This document shows, piece by piece, positions 11,920 through 22,136 of a stretch of DNA of 64,000 bases (position 1 is the stretch's first letter; each line of letters starts with the position of its first letter). Where the stretch lies: NCBI GenBank assembly GCA_030765045.1, contig CM060966.1:67480421-67544420 (forward strand). The letters run 5' to 3'. A program made the position numbers and the translations under genes. The notes below the pieces were generated by a model. That model made no database searches. It saw nothing but the letters and a program-made list of their open reading frames with translations, and was not told where the DNA came from. This stretch comes from Tenodera sinensis. Lineage: Eukaryota > Arthropoda > Insecta > Mantodea > Mantidae.

Positions 11920-13020
11920 TAGGGTCACCATATCACCCGTTTTTACCGGGGGCCACCCGTTTTTCAGATCCTTCTCCGACCCCCCGTTCAGTTTTCGAAT
12001 ATTTGCGAAACCACCCGTTTTTAGTTAGCATTAAAAATATATTATTTGTTTATCACTTCAATTCATTTTGAAAATGAATTCACACGCTGCGCCTTTAGCA
12101 TTTGCTTTGTATGTCCTCTAGGGGGTCTTTACTGAACTCTGCTTAAAGTTTACTGCACCGCTACGCCGCATCACTTTCTCTTCTTTCTCTGTGTTCTGTG
12201 GTGAAGAGGACGTGAACTGTAAACAAGAGAAGCTTCAGCGTAAAGTTTTTTGTTTCCACTGAGCGAAACCTGCATATTCTTGTTGTAGCCTGGACTGACT
12301 AGTTTTGCCGATATAACATTTACAGATCAGATGCCAAAAGATAATTATAAGTGCAAGTTTAAAATTAGGGCAGAAAACTATTTTGTCTCTTTAAAAGTAA
12401 AGGAAATTATTTGTAAATGTGATGATGGAAATTTAGCTAAAGTCTTTGAAAGTGATATGTATACTTTTTATACTGTTAGTTATAATTGGATGGCCCAATA
12501 CAGTGGTATGTCTATGTTTCAATGGATAACTCTGGATAAAGAACCAGAGTGGCAAGTGGTGGAAAGAACTGTGTTATTTTTAAGAAGTGCTAACATAGTT
12601 ATTCATAACTCTGTACTCTTTGATGAAATAAGTGCTCTAAGAACTTACCACAAAATGAACTGTGCAACATTGGTAGGGAGTGTTGCCGAGAAATGGTACG
12701 AATACATGAGTAATAATGTTGTCTGTATAGGGCTGTTGAAAGTAGTACATCACTATTTTGCACTTAATGCAGCTGTAGAGAGAATATTTTCTGCTAAATG
12801 TTCAGTGGACAGATAAACGAAATAAGCTCGCTGCCGAAACTGTAAAGTTAATGTTGACCATAATGTACAACATGAAAAATGTAACTTGTGCTCAATGTTA
12901 TGACAGAATTATCTGTGAAAAGGATTTCCTGAAAAAGGTCAAAGGAAATGAGAAGTATGTGAAATAAATGTCGTTAACCGAATTCCCCCAGTACTTTGAC
13001 ATCATGATATGGTAACCCTA
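11920..13020 (+). mobile_element. hAT-superfamily DNA transposon, internally deleted, 8-bp TSD
   Basis: The 1101-bp element has 16-bp terminal inverted repeats, TAGGGTYACCATATCA, differing at one position between ends. It is flanked by a perfect 8-bp duplication, GATGTGTT, at 11912-11919 and 13021-13028, as expected of hAT elements. Just inside the left end a CACCCGTTTTT motif occurs three times with a fourth looser version (11934, 11955, about 11984 and 12012), likely subterminal transposase-binding sites. It contains a shortened transposase gene. The duplication itself lies in the start of HINE-like copy B. Confidence 0.93.
12331..12966 (+). pseudogene. hAT transposase, truncated and frameshifted
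   Basis: The frame from ATG at 12331 runs 161 codons to a stop at 12814-12816. It begins like a hAT transposase N-terminus and passes quickly to the C-terminal dimerisation region (NAAVERIFSAKCS), so most of the catalytic core of a roughly 600-residue protein is missing. Near 12800 a one-base shift moves the reading to the next frame, which continues WTDKRNKLAAETVKLML and stays open to a stop at 12964-12966, the usual hAT C-terminus. It would need another hAT source for movement and is not expected to make active protein. The start is the first ATG of the frame; the true 5' end is uncertain. Confidence 0.85.
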
Positions 13021-13416
13021 GATGTGTTGCACTCACACGACTTTCGCTTATCTTGTACTAACCATTCTTACAAACTCTTATAGCTTCTTCGTGTTAGTTG
13101 AGATAAACAGTAGACTGAGCGATAGTCAAATCTTTTAAAGCCTTCAAATTCCGTTCTCTTTGCACGCTTAACACATAAAAATGAATAAAGATGTTGCATT
13201 AGACGAAAGTTTGTTTTCCGAAACTGGCACAAATAACAGGGAATATCGCGAAACGGTTCACTCAACAAAAAATTTTATATAGACATAAATTGTGTGTATT
13301 AGCAAGATCTATATTTTTGTATAGCAATATTGGCTCTATCTCTTACGGTTTACCAGTTATGCAAAAGTCATCCAGAGTAAATAGGACTACATGGGCTATT
13401 GCAGAAAATTCAATAT

Positions 13417-13919
13417 TGTCACCGCGCCCGCCGCATCCAATTGCCGACAACAGCAGTGTCACCCATCGCATTATTGTCGGCACTACCGCAAAGGAGCCGA
13501 AGGAAAGAGACAGAGCATGGCCGCATTGTTGGGGCGCTTGCCGAAAGAGAGAAAAGGATAGACGCTTCGAGAATCTTCTCTGCTTTGTATCTCGCCGCAA
13601 TAACTGAACGTTCCTGAAGCTTCCAGAATAGTGCCTGGGAGATATAAATAGCGGAAAAGTGCAAGAGAAGAGTCAGTCAGTATGTGAAGCGTTGAGTAGT
13701 CGTGCCGACGGAGACGGACAGACGATGTGAAGCGTTGTGCCGACGGAGAAGAGTTAGTTCTTTGTGTTACGAATTCGGAGCCGTGCTGTTGGAGAATCGG
13801 AAAAGACTTTCTTGCTGTTGCAACGAGTGTACAAGTTACTGTTTAGGGAAATAAAAGTGTTTCTTTATCTCGACTACATCTGTCGTATTTACTTCACACC
13901 CACACCAAAAAAAGTTACA
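13417..13919 (+). repeat. Left LTR of gypsy-like element
   Basis: It is 503 bp, TG...CA. It contains a TATA-like ATATAAATAG near 13643, an arthropod-type initiator TCAGTCAGT about 30 bp downstream, and an AATAAA at about 13850, in the usual U3-R-U5 order. Confidence 0.92.
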
Positions 13920-13920
13920 C

Positions 13921-13938
13921 TGGTGTCAGGAGTGGGAT
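13921..13938 (+). promoter_or_regulatory. Primer-binding site, probably tRNA-Leu
   Basis: TGGTGTCAGGAGTGGGAT begins one base after the left LTR. Its complement reads as a tRNA 3' end (ATCCCACTCCTGACACCA), which resembles insect tRNA-Leu 3' ends as I recall them; the tRNA identity is inference. Confidence 0.75.
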
Positions 13939-13995
13939 TCGTCGAATTGCTTCTAGTTTCATTACATCGTCAGAAGTAGCAACGTTAGAACCAAG

Positions 13996-15423
13996 ATGGA
14001 GGGAGATTCGGAAACCAGGATGATGGCAACGATGAAAGAATTATTCGCCGAAATCAAGACAGAAATGTCCAAGATGAAGACGGCAAACGACAACCTCGTC
14101 GCCGAAATGAAGGCGGCAAACGACAACCTCGCTGCCAAAATGAAGACGAGAAACGACAACCTCGTTGCCAAAATGAAGACGAGAAACGACAACCTCGCTG
14201 CCGAGCTGAAAGAGATGAAGACGGAGCTATCGGCGAAAATTGACGGCGAACTGACTGGCGTGACGGAAGATGTGGAAGAACTCGGCGAAAAGGTGGAAGA
14301 CCTCTGCCAGCATGTGGACGTCGTGGAGGACGACGGGGAACGTCTTGGCGCCCTGGTAGTAAGAGTTGACGAGAGCGTCAAAGTACTGGATGCCAGGGGC
14401 AGACGGAATAGCGCGGAGCCGGGGAGGGAGCACCTAGTGGCCGAGGCGACAGTTGCGCCCGTTTCAGATGATGTGAGGGAAGACGTGAAACAACTCGGCG
14501 AACTGATTGGCGTGACGGAAGACGTGGAACAACTCGGCGAACTGATTGGCGTGACGGAAGACGTGGAACAACTCGGCGAAAAGGTGGAAGACCTCTGAAA
14601 GCATGTGGACGTCGTGGAGGACGACGGGGAACGTCTTGGCGCCCTGGTAGTAAGAGTTGACGAGAGCGTCAAAGTACTGGATGCCAGGGGCAGACGGAAT
14701 AGCACAGACCCGGGGAGGAAGCACCTAGTGGCCGAGGCGACAGTTGCGCCCGTTTCAGATAACGAAAGTGTACGTCTCGGGGAAGACAAAGGGGCAGTTC
14801 AGGGACGTCATCGAGGATCCTCTGGAGGAGTGTGTCGGGTACGTAACCAACCAGGATATGACGTGGAGGACGATCAGCAGGGAAGCGCACAAGCAAACGA
14901 GCAACACGCGAGAACCGACTTGACGTGTGACATGGGGGGACCGTCAGAGCCATCCAATCACCTGACACATAGTGCCGTGAACGGAAGAATGGTGGACATC
15001 ATCTTGGACGGCAGGATACAGGAGAGGCCGTGCCGAGCACGAGTGAACACGAGTGCAGCGGTGGACGCGACTCGCGCGGATGTGGTGGGGTTTGTTGCCG
15101 GACCCATCGGAAGCAAGGTGGCTGCGAAGGTGCGCGAGAGAGGTCGGCGGACATGGTACCTAGTGAGCCGTTTCCAAGTGCGCAGGATGGCCCGTCAACA
15201 CACCAGGAAGAAGGGCAACTGGACGAGGGACCGTCAAGACCGGCGGTACTGTTGCAGAATTTCGAAGCAGGATGGCATACATCGTCCTACCCGGACCAAG
15301 GGACACTATCCAACAGCGATACCTAGGATCGTGCCTCCTGGAGAAGAGGTTCGATGGGTTAGTCCACCGGGGCGCAAGGGAGATGCCGCAGTGATAGTGC
15401 TGGTCGGGACGACCAGCTCTGAG
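13996..15423 (+). pseudogene. Gag-like coiled-coil protein with protease remnant; one in-frame stop
   Basis: The frame from ATG 13996 is open to TGA at 14596-14598, then continues in the same frame into the right LTR. Residues about 25-75 are five near-copies of an 11-residue unit (KMKTRNDNLVA type), encoded by 33-bp tandem repeats, and would form a coiled coil. A block of about 291 bp is duplicated (14313 against 14604), and the stop lies in the second copy where the first reads TGC CAG, so a CC to AA change created it. Two 39-bp repeats lie at about 14500-14590. Near 14990-15080 a protease-like segment has NTSAA where DTGAA is expected, so the catalytic Asp is lost. The start follows the primer-binding site by 58 bp. 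Confidence 0.75.
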
Positions 15424-15433
15424 GAGGGAGCAG

Positions 15434-15933
15434 TGTCACCGCGCCCGCCGCATCCAATTGCCGACAACAGCAGTGTCACCCATCGCATTATTGTCGGCAC
15501 TACCGCAAAGGAGCCGAAGGAAAGAGACAGAGCATGGCCGCATTGTTGGGGCGCTTGCCGAAAGAGAGAAAAGGATAGACGCTTCGAGAATCTTCTCTGC
15601 TTTGTATCTCGCCGCAATAACTGAACGTTCCTGAAGCTTCCAGAATAGTGCCTGGGAGATATAAATAGCGGTAAAGTGCGAGAGAAGAGTCAGTCAGTAT
15701 GTGAAGCGTTGAGTAGTCGTGCCGACGGAGACGGACAGACGATGTGAAGCGTTGTGCCGACGGAGAAGAGTTAGTTCTTTGTGTTACGAATTCGGAGCCG
15801 TGCTGTTGGAGAATCGGAAAAGACTTTCTTGCTGTTGCAACGAGTGTACAAGTTACTGTTTAGGGAAATAAAAGTGTTTCTTTATCTCGACTACATCTGT
15901 CTTCTTTACTTCACACCCACCAAAAAAGTCACA
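15434..15933 (+). repeat. Right LTR of gypsy-like element
   Basis: It is 500 bp and aligns with the left LTR end to end. Differences noted by eye: GCGGAAAAG/GCGGTAAAG, TGCAAG/TGCGAG, TCGTATTT/TCTTCTTT, a 2-bp and a 1-bp indel, and a T/C near the final CA. Confidence 0.92.
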
Positions 15934-16198
15934 ATATATACATTCATTTGCCATAAATACCAATCTCAAATGTATGGCATTTTAATTAAAATCATTTGAG
16001 CCATTTTCAAGAAAATAAAAATTTTCGAAAAAGTTTCAATGTAAAGGGTAGTTTGGGGTAGAGAAATTTTCTTCAAAATCTTCGTGTCGCATCCCTGAAA
16101 GACATTAAACTTAAATACTAACTTTGGTTTTTAACTGACTTTTCCTTTTGGAATTATGCTGTCCACGAACTGACAGACACACGGACTGAAACAGACAC

Positions 16199-16202
<4 letters not shown>

Positions 16203-16267
<65 letters not shown>
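16203..16267. repeat. (CA)n microsatellite inside HINE-like copy B
   Basis: About 65 bp of CA, at the same place in the repeat as the tract at 2646-2738. Confidence 0.97.
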
Positions 16268-16270
<3 letters not shown>

Positions 16271-16423
16271 CACGCACACATGCGCGCGCGGACCCTTTTC
16301 TAATAATTTTTTTTTTTTAATTCAAGGAGCCTCAAAACATTTTTCGGTGAAATCTCGGCATGGAGTTTTTCAGTGGAATACAATACTTCCTCTGCTTTAC
16401 TATACGTAGTAGAGAAAGTAAAC

Positions 16424-17257
16424 ATCTGATGTGTTGCACTCACATAACTTCCTCTACTCTTGTACTAACTATTCTTACAAACTCTTATTCTTCTATCTTC
16501 TTCATGTTAGTCGAGATAAACATTTGCAGGGATTACCTACCTTATTGCTAATTTTCTTGTAGGTGCAAGGTAAACATGGGAATACGCTTTGAGCGATAGC
16601 CAAATCTTTTGAAGCTCTAAAATTCCGTTCGATTTGCACGGCCATAAGATAAAAATGTGAATAACGGCCTTCATTTGAAAGTATTGTGAAACTCACACAA
16701 ATAGCAAGGAATATCTCCGAAATGGTTTACTCCACAAAAAATGTATTCAGACATAACTTGTGCGTTTTAATGAGATCTGCATTTTTGTATGGTAAGATTT
16801 GGTCTGTATCTTACGGCTTATCAGCTATGCAAAAGTCATCAAGAGTAAACAGGACTACATAGGCTATAGTCAGAAAATTCATAATATGCACTTAATTTGC
16901 CATAAAATATCTTAGATACGTGGCATTTTATTCAAAATCATTAGAGCCATATTTGAGACAATCAAAATTTTCCATGTAAAGAGTAGTTTAGGGTGGAGAA
17001 ATTTTCTTGAAAATCTTCGTGTCGCATCCTTGAAAGATATTAAACCTAAATTGCAACTTTGATTTTTAACAGACTTTTCGTTTTTGAGTTATGCTGTTCA
17101 CAGACTAACAGACAGATACACACATGCGTGGACCTTTTCCTAAAAGCACTTTTTTATATTCACGCACTCTCGAAACATGTATTTTTGATAAAATATCGAC
17201 ATCGAAATGTTGGGTGGTATGCAATACTTCCCTTACTATACGTAGTAGAGAGTAAAA
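16424..17257 (+). mobile_element. HINE-like repeat, copy C, tandem to copy B
   Basis: It starts ATCTGATGTGTTGCACTC directly after the end of copy B with no spacer and ends TACTATACGTAGTAGAG at about 17247. The CA tract is reduced to a few units near 17105-17130. The interior matches copies B and G throughout. Confidence 0.85.
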
Positions 17258-17360
17258 ATCAAATGTGTTACATGTATCGACGGTTTTCTGTACTTATTCT
17301 TCACAAATTATTCTTACAAAAGCTTGTTCTCCTATCTACTCATCGTTAATTTAGATCAGG
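17258..17360 (+). mobile_element. HINE-like repeat, copy D, 5' end only
   Basis: The family start (ATCAAATGTGTTACATG) follows copy C without spacer. Similarity continues through the TATTCTTACAAA segment and is lost at about 17357, so this third unit is truncated. Confidence 0.7.
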
Positions 17361-17908
17361 CCTGGGGGACTTACAGAATAGTTTGAGTGACCACCCTTAT
17401 ATTTGTTTAAATAAAGGTTTGACCAACTTTTCACACGCTTACACAAAAACACCCACGCACATATGTACAAAACGGATAGGAAGTTCGCTTAAAAAGATGC
17501 AAAACAGTAACAAAGAATTTCTGGGAAACTGTTAGTGTCTCAAACATATTTGACATAAATTGTTTAATGTTTGTTTTGTTTGAAGTCTTTGTACGTTTGC
17601 CACAGTTCACCTTTTATGTAAGACTACACGAAATTCATTCAGAAGAAACAGGACTTCGCAAGGTATTTCTTCGTTAAATCAGAAGAAAAAGAAAAGTAAG
17701 TCATTATGATATGAAAATGTATTTTTAAAACTGTAATGTTTTGCTGGAATTGTAAAAATGAGTATAACCATATTAATATTCCAAGGTGTTAAATATGGTG
17801 TGATTAAAAATAAACCCTTGCAATTTTCGCATCTGACATTTAAAACACTGGGGTTTGCAACCGGTGCGCATACATGTAAAACCAAGTTCGCATTTTACGT
17901 AGATATAT
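17361..17908. other. AT-rich stretch, nothing recognised
   Basis: No open frame, terminal repeat or RNA-like structure of note was seen between the HINE-like run and the solo LTR. Confidence 0.5.
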
Positions 17909-18466
17909 TGTAACAAAACGACAAAATTCAGCATACTTTTCTATCACTTTATTAGCTTCAGAAATGAATTTCTTCTCGTCACAGTCTACAGTCTTTCGGG
18001 CTACCACAACTTACAATTGTTCTTCTCCTAACCTTGCTCAGTCCTTTCGGTGTGTTTCTTCATTTCCTCTGTCTCTCATACCCTAATTAAGAAGTTAAAA
18101 TCACTCGCAAAGCCCGTTATTATCGGTACCAGCACGATGACACATACTCGCCCAGCTGTTTCACACTCACTGACACACTGACCGACTGTTGTCCGTAACT
18201 GAACTCTAAAACTCACTCACTCCGCATTCTCTGACCTCCTTTTATACTGAGGATGACATCAGAGGAACCTTTTTCGATTTGTACACCCCACACACGCTGG
18301 TAATGACTCAGCTAGAAGTCTCGCGAACGTTCTCGAAACCCCTTTTGTTTCTGCCGCCTCGTACAATCAGTACATACAGCAAATACACTGGGTAGTCTGA
18401 CCTTGAACGCCTTGCCGGCTCGTCTAGACTGACTTGAAGAATTCACTACCCGACAGTGACATCACA
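17909..18466 (-). mobile_element. Solo LTR (probable), minus orientation
   Basis: On the minus strand the block begins TGTGATGTCACTG (or TGTCACTG if it starts at 18461) and ends TTTTGTTACA. A TATA-like AGTATAAAAGGAG (about 18240) is followed by a TCAGTTACGG/TCAGTG-rich stretch and by AATAAAG near the end, as in an LTR. No primer-binding site or purine tract flanks either side, so it is a solo LTR. The flanks (ATAT left, ATTA or TCAC right) do not form a clean duplication. Its ends resemble those of the 13417-15933 LTRs, but the interior differs. Confidence 0.6.
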
Positions 18467-19028
18467 ATTATGACATCTCACTGATAGAGGACCTTGAGTT
18501 ATTTAGCCTAGATATAGTAATTAGTGTAGCAATAAGAATCACTTCTAAGACAAAATAGAAATAATGTAAACATTGTATATAGAATAAAAGAAAAATAGAA
18601 TAAAAGAAAAACTTTAAACTGCAAAAGCATTGTAGAAGTGAATAGTATAATTTAGGTTAGTCACTCCTTGTATAAAAACAATATATAACAAAATAATGTA
18701 CGAAAAGAAATAAAGAACGAATATAAGAGCCTGAGATATAAAAAAGGACTCAGGTGAAATGATACAGGAAGCGAGATCTTGCTGAGCAAGACCTCGGCCT
18801 TTTATTTTATTTTTTTTTTTTTTTTCTGGACCATATCTATCTGAGGTATCACAAATAGAAATTTGCTTCGGTTAATACCTGAGTTACCTAGAATATTAAC
18901 AGATAACGATTTTGTTCCACCTATGTGCATTATGCATTTAGGGAGTGCATATTGTTAGTTAGGAGAAATAGCCATTAGTGCTGGTAATCAGAGAGTGTTA
19001 TTTTAACACTTACTCTATGTGAATAAAT
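18467..19028. other. AT-rich stretch ending in a tight hairpin and T run
   Basis: No gene. At 18777-18791, TCTTGCT and AGCAAGA form a 7-bp stem around one base, with GAG/CTC outside (18773-18795), followed by a T run at 18810-18825. This may be the 3' end of a retroelement, but no body was recognised upstream. Confidence 0.45.
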
Positions 19029-19073
19029 ATGTTATATTCACTTGCAGGGGGCCCCAAAACCTTAGCTACGCCA
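19029..19073 (-). mobile_element. Terminus resembling Tip100/Zaphod-type hAT
   Basis: Read on the minus strand from 19073, the sequence starts CAGTGGCGTAGCTAAGG and then a GGGGCCCC run. CAGTGGCGTA starts are, from memory, typical of Tip100/Zaphod-type hAT ends. The partner end was not found. Confidence 0.4.
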
Positions 19074-19238
19074 CTGAGATCAACAGATGATCAAAGGAAT
19101 AAAGGAGCCATTATGAAGGAAAGTTTCCTAAGAGAGCAGATACCAAAATCGTCAAAAAGCGAGGATGGAGATCATAAAATCAGTGTCGTTCAAGTTTCTC
19201 CCAAAAATGAAAATAGTACTGCCAAGACGACAAAATAG

Positions 19239-19290
19239 GAAAAAAAACAAAAAACAAAAAAACAAAAAAAAAAAAAAAAAAAAAAAATAA
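19239..19290. repeat. A-rich tract
   Basis: About 50 bp almost entirely A with a few C. It could be a degraded retroelement tail. Confidence 0.9.
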
Positions 19291-20067
19291 CCACTGTTGC
19301 TAAAATAATTGTAGGAGAAGACTGATTGAAACTTTATAATTTATAAGTGTTGAAAAGTTATAGGTGGTACTGAGGAAATGAAACACTCGGGGCGAACCAA
19401 AATCAGCAGCAGCGTCTGTACCCATATAGGAAGGCTGCAAATGTACAGGTAGAACTCATAGCCAAAGAGAAGGCAGTCTACCTAAGGGAAGGCATCCTAA
19501 TACAAAGCTGATGCAGGCTAGGAAGCTGTAAGGTGGCAGTTCCACCACCCAACTATATCTGCACAGCCCTCGTAAGGCGGTCAGATGAAAACTAAATTAC
19601 TGGCAAGCGAAGTCAAAAGCCGGATGGACATACTGATGATGCACAAGGCACGAGAAGAAGGAAAATGAATCAAAATTACCACTTGGAACATAAGAGGGTT
19701 AAATAAAAAATAAACAGAAATATTAAATAAGATGAAAAAGAAAAAAAAGCAAACATAATGGTCTTAACAGAAACTAAGAAAAAGTTGAAACACAAGATAT
19801 AGATGCTTATCTACTAATCTATCAAGGAGTAGAAAGACACCAAAGGGCATCAGCTGGAGTAGATTTTATGGTAGACACCACATGGAGGAGGAAGATACAT
19901 AGTTATACTTTTATATCAGAAAGAATAATTATAGTACGTTTTAAAATACAACCAAGATATGTGACTGTAATAGGTGTATATGCACCGGCACAAGGAAGGA
20001 ACACACAGAGAGATTTTATAAACATTTATAAAAAGTTATAAATAAAATAAATAAAAATGACTATATA

Positions 20068-20537
20068 GTGATAGGAGGTGATTTTAATGTAAGAATAGGT
20101 AGTCAACCTATTATTAACATACTTGGCACACAAGGAAAAACACTACAAAATGAAAATAGTAAAGAACTTCGACAATTTACAATATTTAACGAATATAGAA
20201 TCACTAATAGTTATTTTAGAAATAAAGAAATTCATAAATATACTTGGTCTGCCAGAGGCTCGAAATCAATTATAGATTATTTTCTAGTGAATAAAAAATT
20301 AATACCGTGGGTCACCAAAGTAAGAGTATATAGACGTTTTGACTTTGGAACAGACCACTTCCTCTTGACATGTAATATTAAACTATTAGAAAGATGCAGA
20401 AAAACAGCCATGAAAAAGGTTCACAAAGAAGAAACATATAAAGTCCAGCTAATACAAGATGAAAGTATACGAAATCTGTACAAAAATAGATTATCTCAAT
20501 ATATGTTACAAAACGAAACAAGCATGGATATTGAAGA
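20068..20537 (+). pseudogene. LINE endonuclease domain (APE type), C-terminal half
   Basis: Open frame with GGDFNVRIG (Asp and Asn of the APE active site), KYTWSARGSKSIIDYFLV and FDFGTDHFLL (the final Asp-His pair). The frame is intact from the GDFN motif to the linker. It ends artificially at 20556 because a 63-bp insertion begins at 20538 and supplies the stop. The N-terminal half lies upstream in other frames. The residues look preserved, but the gene is broken on both sides. Confidence 0.85.
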
Positions 20538-20600
20538 TTGGATTGAATTGGATTGATGGGGTTTAGGAGCCCGTCGGCAACTAGGTCATTTGGGCTCTAC
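20538..20600 (-). mobile_element. 63-bp mini-SINE with 12-bp target duplication
   Basis: GGATATTGAAGA occurs at 20526-20537 and again at 20601-20612, bracketing 63 bp. The insert reads, on the minus strand, from a GAGCCC...GGGCTC stem through AATGACCTAGTTGCCGACGG to a tail of ATTCAATCCA-like units. A related 54-bp insertion is at 46054-46107. Removing the insert and one duplication rejoins the LINE reading frame. Confidence 0.8.
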
Positions 20601-21102
20601 GGATATTGAAGAACAATGGAATAACATAGTATGTGCAATAAAGAAAGCAGCATATTAAGTATTAGGAAGAAGAAGAAAAAAACATAAGAAGAAAGAATTG
20701 AGTACATGGAACGATGAAATTAAAACGGCTATAGAAGAAAAGAAGAAGGCCTGCCTAAAATACCTGCAAAGGAAAACAGAATAATCAAAAATATCATATA
20801 ATGAAAAAAGTAAAGAAGTTAAAAAGATAGTAAGAAAAGCCCGTCAAGACAGCTGGGACCGATACGTATCTAATTTAGAATATGATTTACATGGTCACCA
20901 AAGGACAGCATATAGAATAAAACATTTAAATAAATCTGAGAAAGACGCATCATATATACAAACATCAATTACAGAGAAGCAGTGGATTGAAAATTTTAGG
21001 GAGCTATGGTACAATGAAAATACAAAAGAAGAAGAACCAAGCCATCAAAGCTTAAACGTAGACAAACTCCAAATGGAACAACTATACCGCTGCAAAAGTT
21101 AA

Positions 21103-21282
21103 AGGAATGTGAACGCTGGCCAATGCTCAAGCAGAGCGCTGTTGCCAAGCGTAGTGCGTGTACCGGCAGAGCTTCTGTACATAACAGTGTATGAGATGCA
21201 TGCACCACATTCGGCAGCGCTGGTAGGAGGGGCAAGCGTAGGATTCGCTGGAGTCCGAGGTACGTCCCGCCTCCATATGCCT
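21103..21282. mobile_element. MITE bounded by TTAA, imperfect TIRs
   Basis: A 180-bp GC-richer block interrupts the LINE between linker and RT. TTAA occurs at 21099-21102 and 21283-21286. The inner ends are AGGAATGTG and CATATGCCT, which pair as inverted repeats with two mismatches; similarity weakens further in. TTAA duplication suggests a piggyBac-mobilised MITE, but the short TIR leaves this open. Confidence 0.6.
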
Positions 21283-21463
21283 TTAAGTTTTGCGAAGATT
21301 ATAGAAGAATCCCTAAAATACACAAATAATGGAAGGGCTAGTGGCCCAGATGGGATAAACTCTGAATTAAATATGCTGATATGTTTTCTAAATTAAGATT
21401 TTTACACCTTCTTAATATGGCGACACCAACTACATGGCGACAAGAAGTCACACCAGTTTATAA

Positions 21464-22136
21464 AAATCTGATATGTTGCACTCATATGACTTTCTCTACT
21501 CTTGTACCATTCTCACAAACTCTTCTTCGAATATCTTCTTCATGTTAGTTAGGATAAACATTTGTACAAGTTATCTTATTCCTTATTTCCTTGCAGGTGG
21601 AAGGGGAATGTTAGAATACAATAGTGTTTGTGCGAGTCAAATGTTTTAAAGCTTTGAGATTTTGCACACTTAACATATAAAAAAAATGAACAACGATGAT
21701 CCATTTCACGGAAGTTTTCCGAAACTCACACATAACAAGGAATATCTCCGAAATGGTTCACCCTACAAGAAAATTTATTTCGACATAAATTGTGTATTTT
21801 AGCAAAATCTACATTTTTTGTACAGTATGATTTGGTCTATCCCTAACGGTTTACCAGTTATGCAAAAGTCGTCCAGAGTAAATACGACTACAGGTGCTAT
21901 AGACAGAAAATTCAAGATATACATTTCATTTGTCATAAAATATCTCAAACATATTAATCAAAATCGTTAGAGCTATTATCAAGAAAATCTAAATTTTCTA
22001 AAAATGTTCCATGTAAAGAGTAGTTTAGGATGGGGCTATTTTCTTCAACATCTTCGTATCGTATCCTTGAAAAACATTAAACTTAAATACAAACTTTGGT
22101 TTGACTTTTCTTTTTTGAGTTATGCTACCCACATAG
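21464..22136 (+). mobile_element. HINE-like repeat, copy E, 3' truncated, inside a LINE
   Basis: It starts ATCTGATATGTTGCACTC after the LINE segment encoding TPVYKN and matches the family to the GAGTTATGCT segment that normally precedes the CA tract. The CA tract, hairpin and end are gone, and the LINE resumes at about 22140 at a later point of its RT, so a deletion accompanied or followed the insertion. Confidence 0.8.

Larger units (their letters stand above)
13417..15933 (+). mobile_element. Gypsy-like LTR retrotransposon, pol-less derivative, 4-bp TSD
   Basis: Two near-identical LTRs (13417-13919 and 15434-15933) start TGTCACC and end in TTACA or TCACA. They flank about 1.5 kb. The 4-bp duplication ATAT is at 13413-13416 and 15934-15937. 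A primer-binding site follows the left LTR and a purine tract (GAGGAGGGAGCAG, 15421-15433) precedes the right LTR. Inside are a gag-like coiled-coil frame, a protease-like remnant and a short tail resembling the end of a gypsy pol; RT, RNase H and most of the integrase are absent. By eye the LTRs differ at about five sites plus two small indels, so the insertion is fairly recent. It would depend on helper proteins. Confidence 0.9.
11908..16423 (+). mobile_element. HINE-like repeat, copy B, split by a hAT and an LTR element
   Basis: The family start (ATCGGATGTGTT) is at 11908-11919, the next segment at 13021-13416 and the last at 15934-16423. Removing the hAT element (11920-13020 plus one target duplication) and the LTR element (13417-15933 plus one ATAT) restores a continuous copy of about 890 bp including its CA tract. 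The end (TACTATACGTAGTAGAGAAAGTAAA) runs directly into copy C. This is the oldest layer of the nest. Confidence 0.8.

Noticed and set aside
13290..13664. Overlapping open frames on both strands at 13290-13664 and again at 15306-15624
   Set aside because: They lie in the two LTRs, GC-richer noncoding regulatory DNA, and are identical because the LTRs are.
17909..18466. Full LTR retrotransposon starting here
   Set aside because: No primer-binding site, purine tract or second LTR next to it; solo LTR is simpler.
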